The notes beneath the pieces were generated by a model. That model was not told the origin of the DNA. It did no database searches and saw only the letters and a program-made list of their open reading frames with translations. Shown in pieces: positions 1 to 13,501 of a DNA stretch of 64,000 bases. Source of the DNA: Spiroplasma clarkii (lineage in GTDB: Bacteria; Bacillota_I; Bacilli_A; Mycoplasmatales; Mycoplasmataceae); the NCBI RefSeq assembly GCF_002795265.1, contig NZ_CP024870.1:1-64000 (forward strand), read 5' to 3'. Within the stretch, counting starts at the first letter, position 1, and every line of letters begins with the position of its first letter. The position numbers were made by a program, and so were the translations under genes.

Positions 1-1320
1 ATGAAAGAAACAAACTTAATAAAAGAATTAAAACAGTGATTCATTTCATCAGATTTAATTACTCCTGAAGAATATAATGATTATATTAAGGATGCAAAAA
101 TTGAAACTGTTAATGATAGTGATTTTGAAATGATAGTAAATTCAAACTTAGCAAAATCACTCTTATTAAATATCAAAAAAGAAATTGAAAATGGATTTTC
201 AAAAATTGTTGGACATTCTGTAAAAGTTGTTTTGATGCACACTGATGAGCACAAAAACAAAGTAGCTTTTGATTCAATAAAAGATAATAACAAAATAAAT
301 AGTTTTTCAAAATTTACCTTTGATAACTATGTTTCTGGAGCAAGTAATAAAAATGCTATTAAAGCAGCACATGATATTGTTGAAAAACCAGGAACAGTTT
401 GAAACCCATTATTTATTCATGGTGAATCTGGTTTAGGTAAAACCCACTTGCTTGGAGCTATTTATAATAGTTTAATAGCAAAATATCCAGGAATTTCGGT
501 GCGTTATATGACTTCTGTTGATTTTAGAAAAGAGGTTGTGGGTTCACTAAATGCAGGTTATGAAAAAATTGAAGAAGTGAAACATAATTTAGCTGATCTA
601 CAAGTTTTATTACTTGATGATATTCAGTTTTTAGCAAATAGTTCAAAAACAAATGAAATCTTTTTTAATGTATTTAATCAACTAATTGAAAAAAATGCCC
701 AAATTGTTTTAACTTCTGATAAAGCACCTGAAAAACTTAATGGTTTTGATGTGCGTTTAGTTTCGCGATTCTCACAGGGTTTAAAAGTAAAATTAGAATC
801 TTTAGATACTCAAATAAAACATGAAATTATCAAATTTAAAGCAAGTGTTGCTAAAATCAAACTTTCTGACTCGGCAGTTTCTTATATTGCAAGTTGTCAT
901 GCAAATGACGTTCGTAGAATTGAAGGATCAATTAACATGATTTCCTTTGTTTTTTTAGAACAAGGGGATAAAGTTTTAGATTATGATGATATTTTTGAAA
1001 TATTAAAAGACAGCGTTTATGCACCCGGAAGTGAATTAACTGCTCAAAAAATTAAAGACGTTGTTGCAGATAAATATGGGGTTACTTCAACTCAACTTGA
1101 AGGAAAATCTCGAATTCAAACTGTTGCAAATCCAAGACATCTAGCTATGTATTTAATAAGTGATTTATTAAAAATGAATCAATCAGAAATTGGGAGTATT
1201 TTTGGTTCAAGAGATCATTCAACTGTGACTCATGCCATCAATAAAATTGAAACAAACATTAAGGCTGATAAAAAATTTAAAGATTTAGTAACAAAATTGA
1301 AAAAGGAAATTACTTCTTAG
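1..1320 (+). CDS. dnaA: chromosomal replication initiator protein DnaA
   Basis: AAA+ ATPase that binds DnaA boxes at oriC, opens the duplex and helps load DnaB. The 439-residue product has the N-terminal domain I, Walker A GESGLGKTH at about residues 141-149, Walker B DDIQFL at about 206, and the C-terminal helix-turn-helix signature GSRDHSTVTHAINKIE, so all domains are present. TGA codons occur at Trp positions (residues 13 and 134), so standard-code translation breaks the gene. The window starts exactly on its ATG, which is the usual base 1 of a circular chromosome record; its promoter lies outside. Identification is secure. Confidence 0.98.
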
Positions 1321-1451
1321 GCGTATTATTCTTACTAATAAAATGTTATTATAATTCTAGGTTAGTCTATTATTTATGGTGTTTGTGGTTGTTTTCCACT
1401 TTTCCACACCATAATAATAAAAAATAATTTTAATATAATTGGGGTGAATAT
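1321..1451. other. dnaA-dnaN intergenic region, probable oriC
   Basis: This 131-bp gap lies in the usual mollicute/Firmicute oriC position. It carries TTTTCCACT (1392-1400) directly followed by TTTTCCACA (1400-1408), both close to the DnaA-box consensus TTATCCACA. An AT-only stretch from about 1411 to 1440, rich in ATA/TAA triplets, follows at once and could be the unwinding element or DnaA-trio tract. Sequence and position are observed; origin function is inferred. Confidence 0.65.
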
Positions 1452-2576
1452 ATGTTTTTTAAAATTGAACGAAATTTTTTAATTGAAGAATTAACAAAAT
1501 GTAATCGTATTATTGATAATAAATCAGTGTTGTCTTATTCAATGGGTATTTTCGTTGAATGTGATGGTGATTGTGTTTCTTTTTCTTCAATGAATAGTAT
1601 CATGAATATTAAAAGTAAAGTTTTTTCTGGGCAAGGTGGTTTAGAGTTTAAAGATACTGGTAATTTTTTAATTAGAGGTAAATATATTTTAGAGATCTTA
1701 AAAAGAATGGATGATGCTTATGTTTCAATTTCAAAAATTGATGATAATTTAATTTCTTTATATGGGGATAGGTCTGAATTTTCTTTAAACATTTTAGATG
1801 ATAGTGGTTTTCCAACTGTTGCTTTTAAAGAAAGAGGACAAATTGCTAGTGTTGAAACTGAAGAGTTCAAAAAAGCTTTGGCTCAAACAATTATTTCTGT
1901 TAATGAGTCAAACCAAAAACTAGTTTTAACTGGGATAAATTTAAATGCAGCTGGGGAAAGTTTGTTTGTAACTGGAACAGATGGTTTTAGAGTTTCAAGA
2001 AAAGAAATTTATTTACATGAAAAAACTAATGAACATATTAATACCAACATTCCTTACAAAACTATTTTAGAGATCCAAAAATTATTAATGGATAAAGGTG
2101 TTTGCAAAATTAGTTTAATGGACAACACTTGTTGTTTTACAATAGGAAATACTTTAATTCAAACAAGTGTTTTAGAAGGTCAATACCCAAATGTGGAAGT
2201 AGTTTTCCCCGATGACTTTGCTACCAAAATAATTGTGGAAAATAAAAAAATTAGTAAACTAATTTCAAGAGCTGACATTCCAAGTGATGAAGCCAGCGCC
2301 ACTGTTGTTAACATGATGATTGAGGGAGACAAAATGATCATCAAATCAAACATTCAACAAATTGCAAGTTTCGAAGAAGAATTTAAAGAATATTCATTAG
2401 AAGGAATTGAAGAGCAAAACATTTATTTAAATCCCAGGTTTTTATTAGATGCATTAAGAACCTTTGAAGCAAAAACAATTGAGATTCAGCTTCTTGATGA
2501 AAAAAAACCAATTGTTATTTGTTCTGAAGAGGAGAAAACATTAAAACAAGTTATTTTACCAATGTCTTCAAATTAA
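1452..2576 (+). CDS. dnaN: DNA polymerase III beta subunit (sliding clamp)
   Basis: Ring-shaped processivity clamp that tethers the replicative polymerase to DNA and serves as a docking platform. The 374-residue product has the normal clamp length. It contains the family segments TGTDGFRVSRK and EGQYPNVE, and ends in VILPMSSN, matching the conserved VLPM(R/S) clamp C terminus. The start has a GGGGTG ribosome-binding site about 8 bases upstream (1440-1445). It follows dnaA across the origin gap and precedes gyrB by 24 bases. Confidence 0.97.
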   Translation: MFFKIERNFLIEELTKCNRIIDNKSVLSYSMGIFVECDGDCVSFSSMNSIMNIKSKVFSGQGGLEFKDTGNFLIRGKYILEILKRMDDAYVSISKIDDNLISLYGDRSEFSLNILDDSGFPTVAFKERGQIASVETEEFKKALAQTIISVNESNQKLVLTGINLNAAGESLFVTGTDGFRVSRKEIYLHEKTNEHINTNIPYKTILEIQKLLMDKGVCKISLMDNTCCFTIGNTLIQTSVLEGQYPNVEVVFPDDFATKIIVENKKISKLISRADIPSDEASATVVNMMIEGDKMIIKSNIQQIASFEEEFKEYSLEGIEEQNIYLNPRFLLDALRTFEAKTIEIQLLDEKKPIVICSEEEKTLKQVILPMSSN

Positions 2577-4502
<1,926 letters not shown>

Positions 4503-4522
4503 TATAACTGGAGGAAGAAAAA

Positions 4523-6958
4523 ATGGCAGACAATAATAAATTAGAGAAAATTATAGAAGTTGATTTTAAAGCAGAAGTTGAAAAAGATTTTTTAGAATAC
4601 TCTATGAGTGTTATTGTTAGTCGTGCTTTACCAGATTTAAAAGATGGACTAAAACCAGTTCACCGAAGAATTATTTATGCAATGAATGATTTAAAAATCA
4701 CTGCAGACACACCACATAAAAAATCTGCTCGTATTGTTGGGGAAGTTATTGGTAAATACCACCCACATGGAGATAGTTCAGTTTATGAAGCTATGGTAAG
4801 AATGTCTCAGGATTTTTCATATCGTTACCCATTAGTTGAAGGTCATGGAAACTTTGGATCCATCGATGGAGATGGAGCTGCTGCTATGAGATATACAGAA
4901 GCCAGACTTGCAAAAATATCAAATATGTTGTTAAAAGATATTGATATGGAAACAGTCCCTTTTGTTGATAATTATGATGCTTCAGAAAGAGAACCAAAAC
5001 ATTTAACAGGCTATTTCCCAAATCTTTTAGTAAATGGAGCCACTGGAATTGCAGTTGGTATGGCAACAAACATTCCACCACATAATTTGCGTGAAGTTAT
5101 TGCAGCCATTAGAGCTTACATTAGTGACGCCAACATTTCAATTAAAGAAATTTTAACATACATAAAAGGGCCTGATTTTCCTACTGGTGCTTTAATGACC
5201 AATGGTAAAACCATGGTTGATGGTTATGAAACAGGAAGAGGAAATTTAACTTTAAGAGCTAAGATTGAAATTGAAGAAAATAATAAAAAACAAAGAATTG
5301 TCATTAGTGAAATTCCCTACCAAACCAACAAAGCAAAAATAGTTGAAAAAATTGCTGAACTTTATAAAGAAAAAACCATTGTGGGAATTTCAGACATTAG
5401 GGATGAATCAAACTATGAAGGAATCAGAGTTGTTTTAGAGTTAGCAAATGCTGCAAATGCTCAGTTAATTATTAAAAGACTTTACAAATATACAAGCCTA
5501 CAAACAAATTTTACAATTAATATGTTAGCTTTAAATAATGGTATTCCCCAAGTTCTTAACATTAAAGATATTATTCGCTTGTATGTAAAACACCAAATTG
5601 AAATGATTTTAAAAAGATCTATTTTTGAAAAAAACAAATTGGATGCAAGATTACATATTCTAAAAGCTATCAGAATTGCCATAGACAATATTGATGAAGT
5701 TATAAAAATTATTAAAGAATCAAAAACAACTGAACTTGCCCACCAAAACCTAAATAAAAAATTTGGGTTTGATGAAAAACAATCAAAAGCAATTTTAGAC
5801 ATGAGATTGCAAAGACTGGTTGGTTTAGAAATTGAAAAAATTGATAATGAAATTCAAACCACTGAAGCTAGAATTTTAGAATTAATTAAAATTATTAATT
5901 CTAAAGAAGAACAAAATATAATTTTAGTTAATCAACTGCAAGAAATTGCAGATAAATATGGTGATGACCGCCGCACCCAAATAATCCAAGTTGAACAAAC
6001 AGTAATTGATGATGAAGAACTAATTCAAAACCAAAAAATGATTTTAACTTTAAGTGAAGATGGGTACTTGCGTCGTTTAAACAATGAAGACTTTAAAGCT
6101 CAAAAACGTGGTGGAAAAGGAATTATTATTAACTCATATCCAGAAGACAATATTATTATTTCAAGAATTGGTAAAACCAAAGACGACGTTTTATTTTTCT
6201 CAGATCAAGGAAAAGTTTATAAAGTTAAGGGGTATTCAATCACACAATTTTCAAGAACGTCGAGAGGGATGCCAATCATCAATTTCATTGGAATAAGTTC
6301 AAGTGAAAAAATTACTTCAATCTTATCAATGAAAAATAAAGGCAATAAATTTAAGTACTTAGCTTTTGTAACTTCAAATGGAATTGTAAAAAAAGTTGAT
6401 ATCAATGAATTTGAAAGAATAAATAATTTTGGAAAAATTGCAATCAATCTAGATAACAAAGATACCTTAAGAACAGTAATTCCAACTACTGGAAAAGATC
6501 ATATTTTAATTGCATCCAAAAGAGGAAAAATAATCAAAATAAATGAAAATGAATTTAGACCAATGTCTCGTTCTTCAAGAGGAGTCAAAGGAATAACTTT
6601 AGATAAAGAAGACAAAGTAATGTCAGCACTTTCTGATTATAACAACGACAGCATTGCCACAATCTCAGAACTAGGAATTATTAAAAAAACACTTATAAGT
6701 GAATATAACCCAATTAGGAGAGGTTCAAAAGGAATTGCTGTAATGAAGCTAAATGAGAAAACAGGTAAGTTTAAAGCAATTCATGCAATCAGAGACACAG
6801 ATGAAATTATAATGATTTCATCTCAAGGTAAAATTATTAAAATTCACTCTTCAGAAATAAAACAACAATCAAGAAACTCATCAGGAGTTATTGGATTTAA
6901 TTTAGATGAAAATGAATATATCACAACTTCATCAGTTGAATATAACAAAGGAGGCTAA
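4523..6958 (+). CDS. gyrA: DNA gyrase subunit A
   Basis: Breakage-reunion subunit of gyrase. The 811-residue protein has the winged-helix core with the catalytic Tyr124 in [10 protein letters not shown] and the quinolone-region motif [18 protein letters not shown] coiled-coil tower follows, then a six-bladed C-terminal DNA-wrapping domain. The GyrA-box variant QKRGGKG at residues 527-533 (consensus QRRGGKG) separates it from ParC. The start has a GGAGG ribosome-binding site just upstream (4510-4514). It lies in a dnaN-gyrB-gyrA-serS run. Confidence 0.96.
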   Translation: MADNNKLEKIIEVDFKAEVEKDFLEYSMSVIVSRALPDLKDGLKPVHRRIIYAMNDLKITADTPHKKSARIVGEVIGKYHPHGDSSVYEAMVRMSQDFSYRYPLVEGHGNFGSIDGDGAAAMRYTEARLAKISNMLLKDIDMETVPFVDNYDASEREPKHLTGYFPNLLVNGATGIAVGMATNIPPHNLREVIAAIRAYISDANISIKEILTYIKGPDFPTGALMTNGKTMVDGYETGRGNLTLRAKIEIEENNKKQRIVISEIPYQTNKAKIVEKIAELYKEKTIVGISDIRDESNYEGIRVVLELANAANAQLIIKRLYKYTSLQTNFTINMLALNNGIPQVLNIKDIIRLYVKHQIEMILKRSIFEKNKLDARLHILKAIRIAIDNIDEVIKIIKESKTTELAHQNLNKKFGFDEKQSKAILDMRLQRLVGLEIEKIDNEIQTTEARILELIKIINSKEEQNIILVNQLQEIADKYGDDRRTQIIQVEQTVIDDEELIQNQKMILTLSEDGYLRRLNNEDFKAQKRGGKGIIINSYPEDNIIISRIGKTKDDVLFFSDQGKVYKVKGYSITQFSRTSRGMPIINFIGISSSEKITSILSMKNKGNKFKYLAFVTSNGIVKKVDINEFERINNFGKIAINLDNKDTLRTVIPTTGKDHILIASKRGKIIKINENEFRPMSRSSRGVKGITLDKEDKVMSALSDYNNDSIATISELGIIKKTLISEYNPIRRGSKGIAVMKLNEKTGKFKAIHAIRDTDEIIMISSQGKIIKIHSSEIKQQSRNSSGVIGFNLDENEYITTSSVEYNKGG

Positions 6959-6961
6959 CAC

Positions 6962-8224
<1,263 letters not shown>

Positions 8225-8229
8225 TATTT

Positions 8230-8256
8230 AACGTTTCACGTGAAACGTTTTTTATT
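8230..8256 (+). terminator. serS terminator built on a parS-like palindrome
   Basis: Bases 8230-8249 form a perfect 20-base palindrome (AACGTTTCACGTGAAACGTT) followed by TTTTTATTT, the shape of an intrinsic terminator placed 5 bases after the serS stop. The central 14 bases GTTTCACGTGAAAC equal the ParB parS core, so the DNA could serve both roles. A hairpin of a gapless palindrome needs a loop of about 4 bases, leaving about 8 pairs. Confidence 0.6.
8232..8247. other. parS-like site 1 (near-consensus)
   Basis: CGTTTCACGTGAAACG differs from the bacterial parS consensus TGTTTCACGTGAAACA only at the two outermost symmetric bases. It lies 30 bases before a perfect copy. Function as a ParB site is inferred; no ParB gene is visible in this window. 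Confidence 0.6.
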
Positions 8257-8277
8257 TGTATTTTTAAATCCCAACCG

Positions 8278-8293
8278 TGTTTCACGTGAAACA
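8278..8293. other. parS centromere-like site 2 (perfect consensus)
   Basis: TGTTTCACGTGAAACA is an exact match to the 16-bp parS consensus bound by ParB/Spo0J, about 8.3 kb from dnaA, where origin-proximal parS sites are normally found. It is intergenic between serS and the SRP RNA and is not followed by a T-run, so a terminator role does not explain it. The match is direct; ParB binding is inferred. Confidence 0.8.
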
Positions 8294-8348
8294 AAGATGA
8301 TATTTTAATTTCCTGAGAAAAATATAGTTTTTATGATATTATAAGTAT

Positions 8349-8432
8349 GTCATTGTAAGGGTGACGTTCGAAACTGGTCAGGACCGGAAGGTAGCAGCCA
8401 TAAGAATCCAGTGCCTTGTACAATGACTTTTT
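8349..8432 (+). ncRNA. ffs: signal recognition particle RNA (4.5S/scRNA)
   Basis: The conserved SRP domain IV apical sequence GGTCAGGACCGGAAGGTAGC starts at about 8377, with the GGAA tetraloop and asymmetric AGCA loop. The ends pair: GTCATTGTA (8349-8357) with TACAATGAC (8419-8427), followed by a T-run that terminates it. The size of about 80 nt fits the small SRP RNA. It lies just before tadA and dnaX, close to the tadA-scr-dnaX arrangement of Bacillus. It works with Ffh in co-translational targeting. A TATTAT-like -10 lies at about 8337. Confidence 0.93.
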
Positions 8433-8449
8433 TATTTTGAGAGGTATTT

Positions 8450-8878
8450 ATGAACAGTGAAATATTACAAAAAATAATCTTAGAAATTAAAAAATGTAAT
8501 AAGTCTAAGGACGTTCCTGTTGCAGCAATACTAGTGGACAAAAATAACAAGATTGTCGCTGTTGGCAAAAACAACAGAGAAAGAAAAAAATGTATTTTAG
8601 GCCATGCAGAAATAAAGGTAATTAATAAAATATTTAAAAAAACTAAATCGAAAAATCTTGCAGAGTACAAAATGTATGTTTCATTGAAACCCTGTCTTTT
8701 GTGTATTGCTGCAATTGAACAGAGCCACATTACTGAAGTTCACTATTTTTTAGAGAACATAAAATGTGACTACTGAAGATTCAAAACAAAGATAAATTTT
8801 TTTAAAGAAACTGATGGGACAGGAATTTTAGAAAAAGAGCTTAAACTTTTCTTTAAAAATTTAAGAAATAAAATGTAA
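8450..8878 (+). CDS. tadA: tRNA adenosine-34 deaminase TadA-like
   Basis: Zinc deaminase that converts A34 of tRNA(Arg)(ACG) to inosine. The 142-residue product contains the CDA-fold zinc motifs: GHAEIKVI (zinc His52, catalytic Glu54) and KPCLLCIAAI (Cys82, Cys85). The C-terminal 34 residues follow a TGA-Trp at 8774 and would be missed under the standard code. A GAGG ribosome-binding site precedes ATG 8450. The position before dnaX supports TadA over a cytidine deaminase. Confidence 0.88.
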
Positions 8879-8905
8879 AATATATTTGATTAGAGGTGCA
8901 AAAAC

Positions 8906-10813
8906 ATGGAGAACAAAAAATCATTATATAGACAGTACCGACCAAAAAACCTTGATGAGGTTGCTGGTCATGAAGGAATTAAAGAGATTTTAATTTCAGA
9001 AATCAAAAATAGCAACTTCCCTCACGCACTTCTATTTTCTGGACAAAGAGGAACAGGAAAAACATCAATTGCTAAAATAATGGCAAAAACAATTAACTGT
9101 GAAAACCTACAAGGTTATAACCCTTGTGAAGAATGTAACAGCTGCAAAGAGTTTAACAAGAATGCCCACGCCGACATTTTTGAAATGGATGCTGCTTCAA
9201 ATAATGGAGTTGATGAGATCAGAAATATCAAGATGAATGTTTCAACAATGCCGGTAATGTCAAAATATAAAGTTTATATAATTGATGAGGTTCATATGTT
9301 AACAAACTCTGCATTTAATGCATTGTTAAAAACTTTAGAAGAGCCACCAACACATGTGGTTTTTATTTTGGCAACAACAGAATTTTCAAAAATTCCTGAG
9401 ACAATCATCTCTAGATGTCAGCTATTCAATTTCAAAGGTATTACAAAAAACGCATTAGAAAAACGAATTAGCCAAGTTTGTGAAAAAGAAGGAATGTCAA
9501 TTAACAACGAAGCCCTTGAAGAAATTTTTTATATGTCAGATGGATCACTAAGAGATGCCCTTAATTATTTAGAGCAAACAATGGTAATTACAAATTCAGA
9601 GATAACAAGTGAAGATTTAAAAAAAGTTTTTTATATAACAACCAAGAAAGACAAACTAGTTTTAGTTAACAAAGTTTTTGAAAAAGACGCAAAAGAAATC
9701 ATCAACTTTTTTGAAACAGCAAATGACCAAGGTATTGATTTCCAAGTAACAACTTTAGGAATAATTGATATTTTAAAAGAAATCATAACTTTTAAAATGA
9801 CAAAAAATTCAGAGCTTTTAAAGTTGTTATCTTATGAAGAAGCAAAACAGTTTGACCAAGTTGAACTAAAAAATGTTTTCAATTTTGTTGATAACATAAT
9901 TGATGCTTATACAAAATCAAAGAATTCAAATGTTAACTATCAATACATTCTTATAAACATGCTAAAAACAATCAAGGATATTGAAACACCTATAAGTGTT
10001 GTTAAAATTGACAACTCTTTTGTTGATGAAAAACAAGAAGTTGTTGTAGAAACAAACAATTTTAAGATAGATGAAGTTGAACCAAAGCATTCTTTTGAAA
10101 CTAATCAAAGTTGCACAAATGTTCATCATGATGAAACTACACAAACACTTGAGCAACCAATCAACAATAGCGAACCAGAGATTAAGAACTTTTATGAAAA
10201 TAAAGTTGAACCAGAGATTAGTGATGAACCAATTATTCACAACTTTGCAGACAAAACAATTAATAATTCAGAGACTGAATTTGTCAGCCAAATGGTTTTG
10301 ATGAACCAAGAAATGAAAGATCAAAAATTCAATTTTAAAATTTCAAGTGAAAAAATTCTTGAAGTTATTGCAACCGCATCAAAAGAAGACCGCATTATGG
10401 TTGAGGACAAATTTAAGGAAGTTAATGCAAATCCACAATTAAAAAACAACCAGCTATTTTTACCATTCATAGATTCTAAAGTAAAAGCATCAAACAAAGA
10501 ATGTTTTGTGATTGTTCCAGATATTGACGAGGTTTCAAAATGAATAAATTGAAAAATGCAAAATAAGGATTATCGTGATAACCTCTCTGAGTTTTTAGGA
10601 TTTAAAAAAATTATTATCTGTATTACCAAAGAACAATGACAACAGTTAAAAAATGAATTTATGTTTCGCAAATCTCAAAATACATTGCCAACAACTTCAA
10701 CAATTACCGATGAGGAAAATTATTATCACAGTATAGTTGTGCCTGAAAATGTTGATGACATTACAAAAAAAGTTGTTTCAATTTTTGGGGAAGACGTTAA
10801 AGTGGTGGATTAG
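8906..10813 (+). CDS. dnaX: DNA polymerase III subunits gamma/tau
   Basis: Clamp-loader ATPase. The 635-residue product has Walker A SGQRGTGKTSIAK at about residues 49-61, a zinc module CENLQGYNPCEECNSCKEF, Walker B YIIDEVHML and an SRC arginine finger in ETIISRCQL. A long Asn/Glu-rich linker (about 375-470) leads to a tau-type C-terminal domain. The last 90 residues lie beyond a TGA-Trp at 10541. Its stop TAG overlaps or abuts the recR start. The YbaB/EbfC gene found between dnaX and recR in Bacillus is absent here. Confidence 0.95.
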
Positions 10814-10815
10814 TG

Positions 10816-11394
10816 ATGAATGAAATTATTGAAATTTTAAAAGAATTTGAGGGTATTGGCACAAAGGCAGCCAAAAAAATCTTTTTTGAAATTCTGACAA
10901 ATCAATCCAAAAAAGATAAACTTATCAAAGTCATATCTGAAATCAGCGAGAAATTTAGTTTTTGTGAAAGATGTTTTTATTATAAGAAAGAAAACTACTG
11001 TGACTTTTGTGATCAAAAAAAACGCAACCAAAACCAAATGTGTGTTGTCTCTTATTTAACTGACGCTCAAAAAATATCGGAAAGCAATTATAATGGTCTA
11101 ATTCATGTTTTGAATGGTGAAATTAACTTACCTAAAAATATTCAACCTGAAAATTTAAAAATAGCACAGTTGTTTGATAGAATAAGTACAGACATGGAAA
11201 TCATCCTAGCACTTAATTTGACATTTGAAGGTGAAGTAACCGCAAATTATTTAGGAGCTAGATTGAAAAGCAAATGCAAAAACATCACAAGAATTGCCCG
11301 CGGAATTCCTCTTGGAGGTGTATTGGATTACATTGATAACGATACAATTGATGATGCGATATTGAACAGAAAATCAATAAAAGAAGAGGAGTAG
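10816..11394 (+). CDS. recR: recombination mediator RecR
   Basis: Ring-forming protein that with RecO/RecF loads RecA on gapped DNA. The 192-residue product has the N-terminal HhH ([12 protein letters not shown]), a four-Cys zinc finger (CERC about residue 53, CDFC about 66) and a TOPRIM domain ending in [14 protein letters not shown]. An alternative GTG start at 10813 overlaps the dnaX stop by one base; ATG 10816 is chosen because it fits the usual RecR N terminus. Translation is probably coupled to dnaX. Confidence 0.93.
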   Translation: MNEIIEILKEFEGIGTKAAKKIFFEILTNQSKKDKLIKVISEISEKFSFCERCFYYKKENYCDFCDQKKRNQNQMCVVSYLTDAQKISESNYNGLIHVLNGEINLPKNIQPENLKIAQLFDRISTDMEIILALNLTFEGEVTANYLGARLKSKCKNITRIARGIPLGGVLDYIDNDTIDDAILNRKSIKEEE

Positions 11395-11398
11395 ATTT

Positions 11399-12040
11399 AT
11401 GATATTCATTACACTTGAGGGTATTGACGGCTCAGGAAAAACAACAATTGCAAAAATGTTAAAAGACAGCATGACCCAAAAAGGTTTTAAGGTTTTATTG
11501 ACCAGAGAACCCGGGGGGGAACCGCTGGCTGAAAAAATTCGTCATATGATTTTAGATCATGAGAGTCAACCAACCCACTGAACTGAAACATTATTATACA
11601 TTGCAGCAAGAAAACAACATTTGGATAAAATCATTGTTCCTGCTTTAAAAAGCGGAACCCTAGTTATTTGTGACCGCTTTATGGATTCCACTTCAGCATA
11701 TCAAGGACATGCCCGCAATATTGGGATGGCAGATGTTGATGAGGTTCAAAATATTGTTCTTGGATCAACAAAACCTGACTTAACAATATTTTTTGATATC
11801 ACACCAAATGAGGCACAAGCCCGATTAATTAATAGAAAAAGAGCTGTCGACCGTATTGAAAAAGAAAAAAGTAATTTCCACAATGCAGTTTATGAAGGTT
11901 ATCAAATTTTAATTTCTGAACATTCAGACCGCATTAAAGTTGTTGATGCTCGCAAGACAATTCAAGAAGTATTAACTCAAGTTGAGTTTCTAGTTGAAAA
12001 CACAATTAATGAAAGAATTAATAGAAAAAATGCAAGATAG
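11399..12040 (+). CDS. tmk: thymidylate kinase
   Basis: Phosphorylates dTMP to dTDP in dTTP supply. The 213-residue product has the P-loop [10 protein letters not shown] near the N terminus, [15 protein letters not shown], the [15 protein letters not shown] motif and a lid rich in Arg. GAGGAG (11387-11392) provides the ribosome-binding site, overlapping the recR end 4 bases upstream. A TGA-Trp at 11579-11581 splits the frame under the standard code. It overlaps holB by 11 bases. Confidence 0.95.
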
Positions 12041-12785
12041 CAAAATTATCACTTACTTTAATGAGTTGTTAACTAATGGGCAGATGTTTCACTCAACAAT
12101 CTTTTCTTGTAATAATCAAACACAGTTAGAAAACATTGTTGAGGAAATTATCAGAATGACAATTTGTGAAAACCACGCCATAAAAAACGATGGCTGTGCT
12201 TTGTGTTGCAAATTTGAAAAAAACAACCTACTAAATTTAATCAGAATTGGTGACGGAGTTAATTTAATTAAAAAAGAAAGTGTCAATGAATTGATTACAA
12301 GTTTTTCTTCATCAACATTTGAACAATCTTCATTAAAAGTATACTTGATTAAAAACGTTGAGAATCTAACAGAAACGGCAGCCAATGCAATCTTGAAGCT
12401 TCTTGAAGAACCACCAACAGGCGTATTTGCATTTTTATTAACTAATGACAGAAACCAAATTATTTCAACCATTAAGTCAAGATGCAAAACAATCATGGTT
12501 GAAGAGCGCGTTGTAGATTTAGATATTGACCTAGAGTTACTAGACTTAATTCAAAATAATAAAAAAAATGAAGCCCTATTGTATTCAGAAAATTTTAAAA
12601 GAAAAGACAAGAAAGAACAAATTGAAATTTTAAATCAAATTTATAAAAAAGAAATCTTAACAAACCGCCAAGAGGTAGCCGAATTTTTCTTAGACACAAT
12701 TTTAGAAATTAAAAGATCCAGTTATACAAATTTAATTATTGAGAATTTTTTCATTAAAATTTTTGAGGCCCCAATATGAAAGTAG
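12030..12785 (+). CDS. holB: DNA polymerase III delta' subunit-like
   Basis: Clamp-loader delta' component: an AAA+-like protein without a P-loop, carrying KLLEEPPTG and the SRC motif (TIKSRCKTI). The 251-residue length fits short mollicute delta' proteins. A Cys-rich segment (CENHAIKNDGCALCC) sits where delta' binds zinc. The start is uncertain: ATG 12030 is chosen, with ATG 12009 and TTG 11994 also in frame. The apparent stop TGA at 12777 is Trp; the true stop is TAG 12783-12785, giving a 10-base overlap with the next gene. Confidence 0.88.
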
Positions 12786-13501
12786 TCAACAATGTATTAA
12801 ATTACAAAAATCTCAAGATTTTACAGGAAACAGAAATGTTTTCTTTTTCCCTTGATTCAATTTTGCTAGCTAGATTTTATACACCAAAAAAAAGTGATAA
12901 ATTGATTTGTGATTTTGGAACCAACAATGGCATCATCCCTTTAATTCTTTCTTGTTACACAAATGATGATTCAAAAATTATTGGTGTGGAAATAAATACA
13001 GAAGCTGCAGCACTAGCTAAAGAAAATTTAGAACTTAATAAATTAACTAATAAAGTTGAAATTGTAAATGAAGACATTAAAGAATTTATTAAAAACAAAA
13101 ATAATTTTTTTGATGTAGTTTATTCTAACCCTCCATTTTTTAAAGTGAATGAAGAGCCGAACCTAAATTCAAATCCTAAGTTATCAACTGCCAGACATGA
13201 ACTAACAATCACATTAGATCAACTGGTTTATGCTGCAAAGGTTGGACTTAAAAATGGTGGAAGGTTTCTATTAATCCACTTAGCTGAAAGATTGGATGAG
13301 ATAATTTTCGTACTAAAGAAACATAATTTTGCTGTGAAAAGGATCGAAGTGATTTATTCAAAAGCAGATCAAGATGCAAAAAAAGTTTTAATTGAAGCAA
13401 TTAATGATGGCAATCAAGGTTTGAAATTTTTAAAACCACTAATCATTCACAACCCAGATGGTACTTACACTCCAGAAGCAGAGGAACTTTTTCATGACTA
13501 A
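12776..13501 (+). CDS. tRNA1(Val) (adenine-37-N6)-methyltransferase-like (TrmN6/YabB family)
   Basis: SAM-dependent Rossmann methyltransferase. The 241-residue protein shows the glycine-rich motif region CDFGTNNGIIPLIL, the acidic GVEINTEAAALAKEN, and the N6-adenine active-site motif YSNPPFF. The family position next to holB and tilS is the same neighbourhood as Bacillus yabB. The exact tRNA target is inferred from family only. The gene begins inside the holB 3' end and overlaps tilS by 8 bases, suggesting a tightly coupled operon. Confidence 0.85.
   Translation: MKVVNNVLNYKNLKILQETEMFSFSLDSILLARFYTPKKSDKLICDFGTNNGIIPLILSCYTNDDSKIIGVEINTEAAALAKENLELNKLTNKVEIVNEDIKEFIKNKNNFFDVVYSNPPFFKVNEEPNLNSNPKLSTARHELTITLDQLVYAAKVGLKNGGRFLLIHLAERLDEIIFVLKKHNFAVKRIEVIYSKADQDAKKVLIEAINDGNQGLKFLKPLIIHNPDGTYTPEAEELFHD

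Noticed and set aside
8230-8293. Simple repeated terminator pair
   Set aside because: Only the first palindrome has a T-run; the second is an exact parS match without one.
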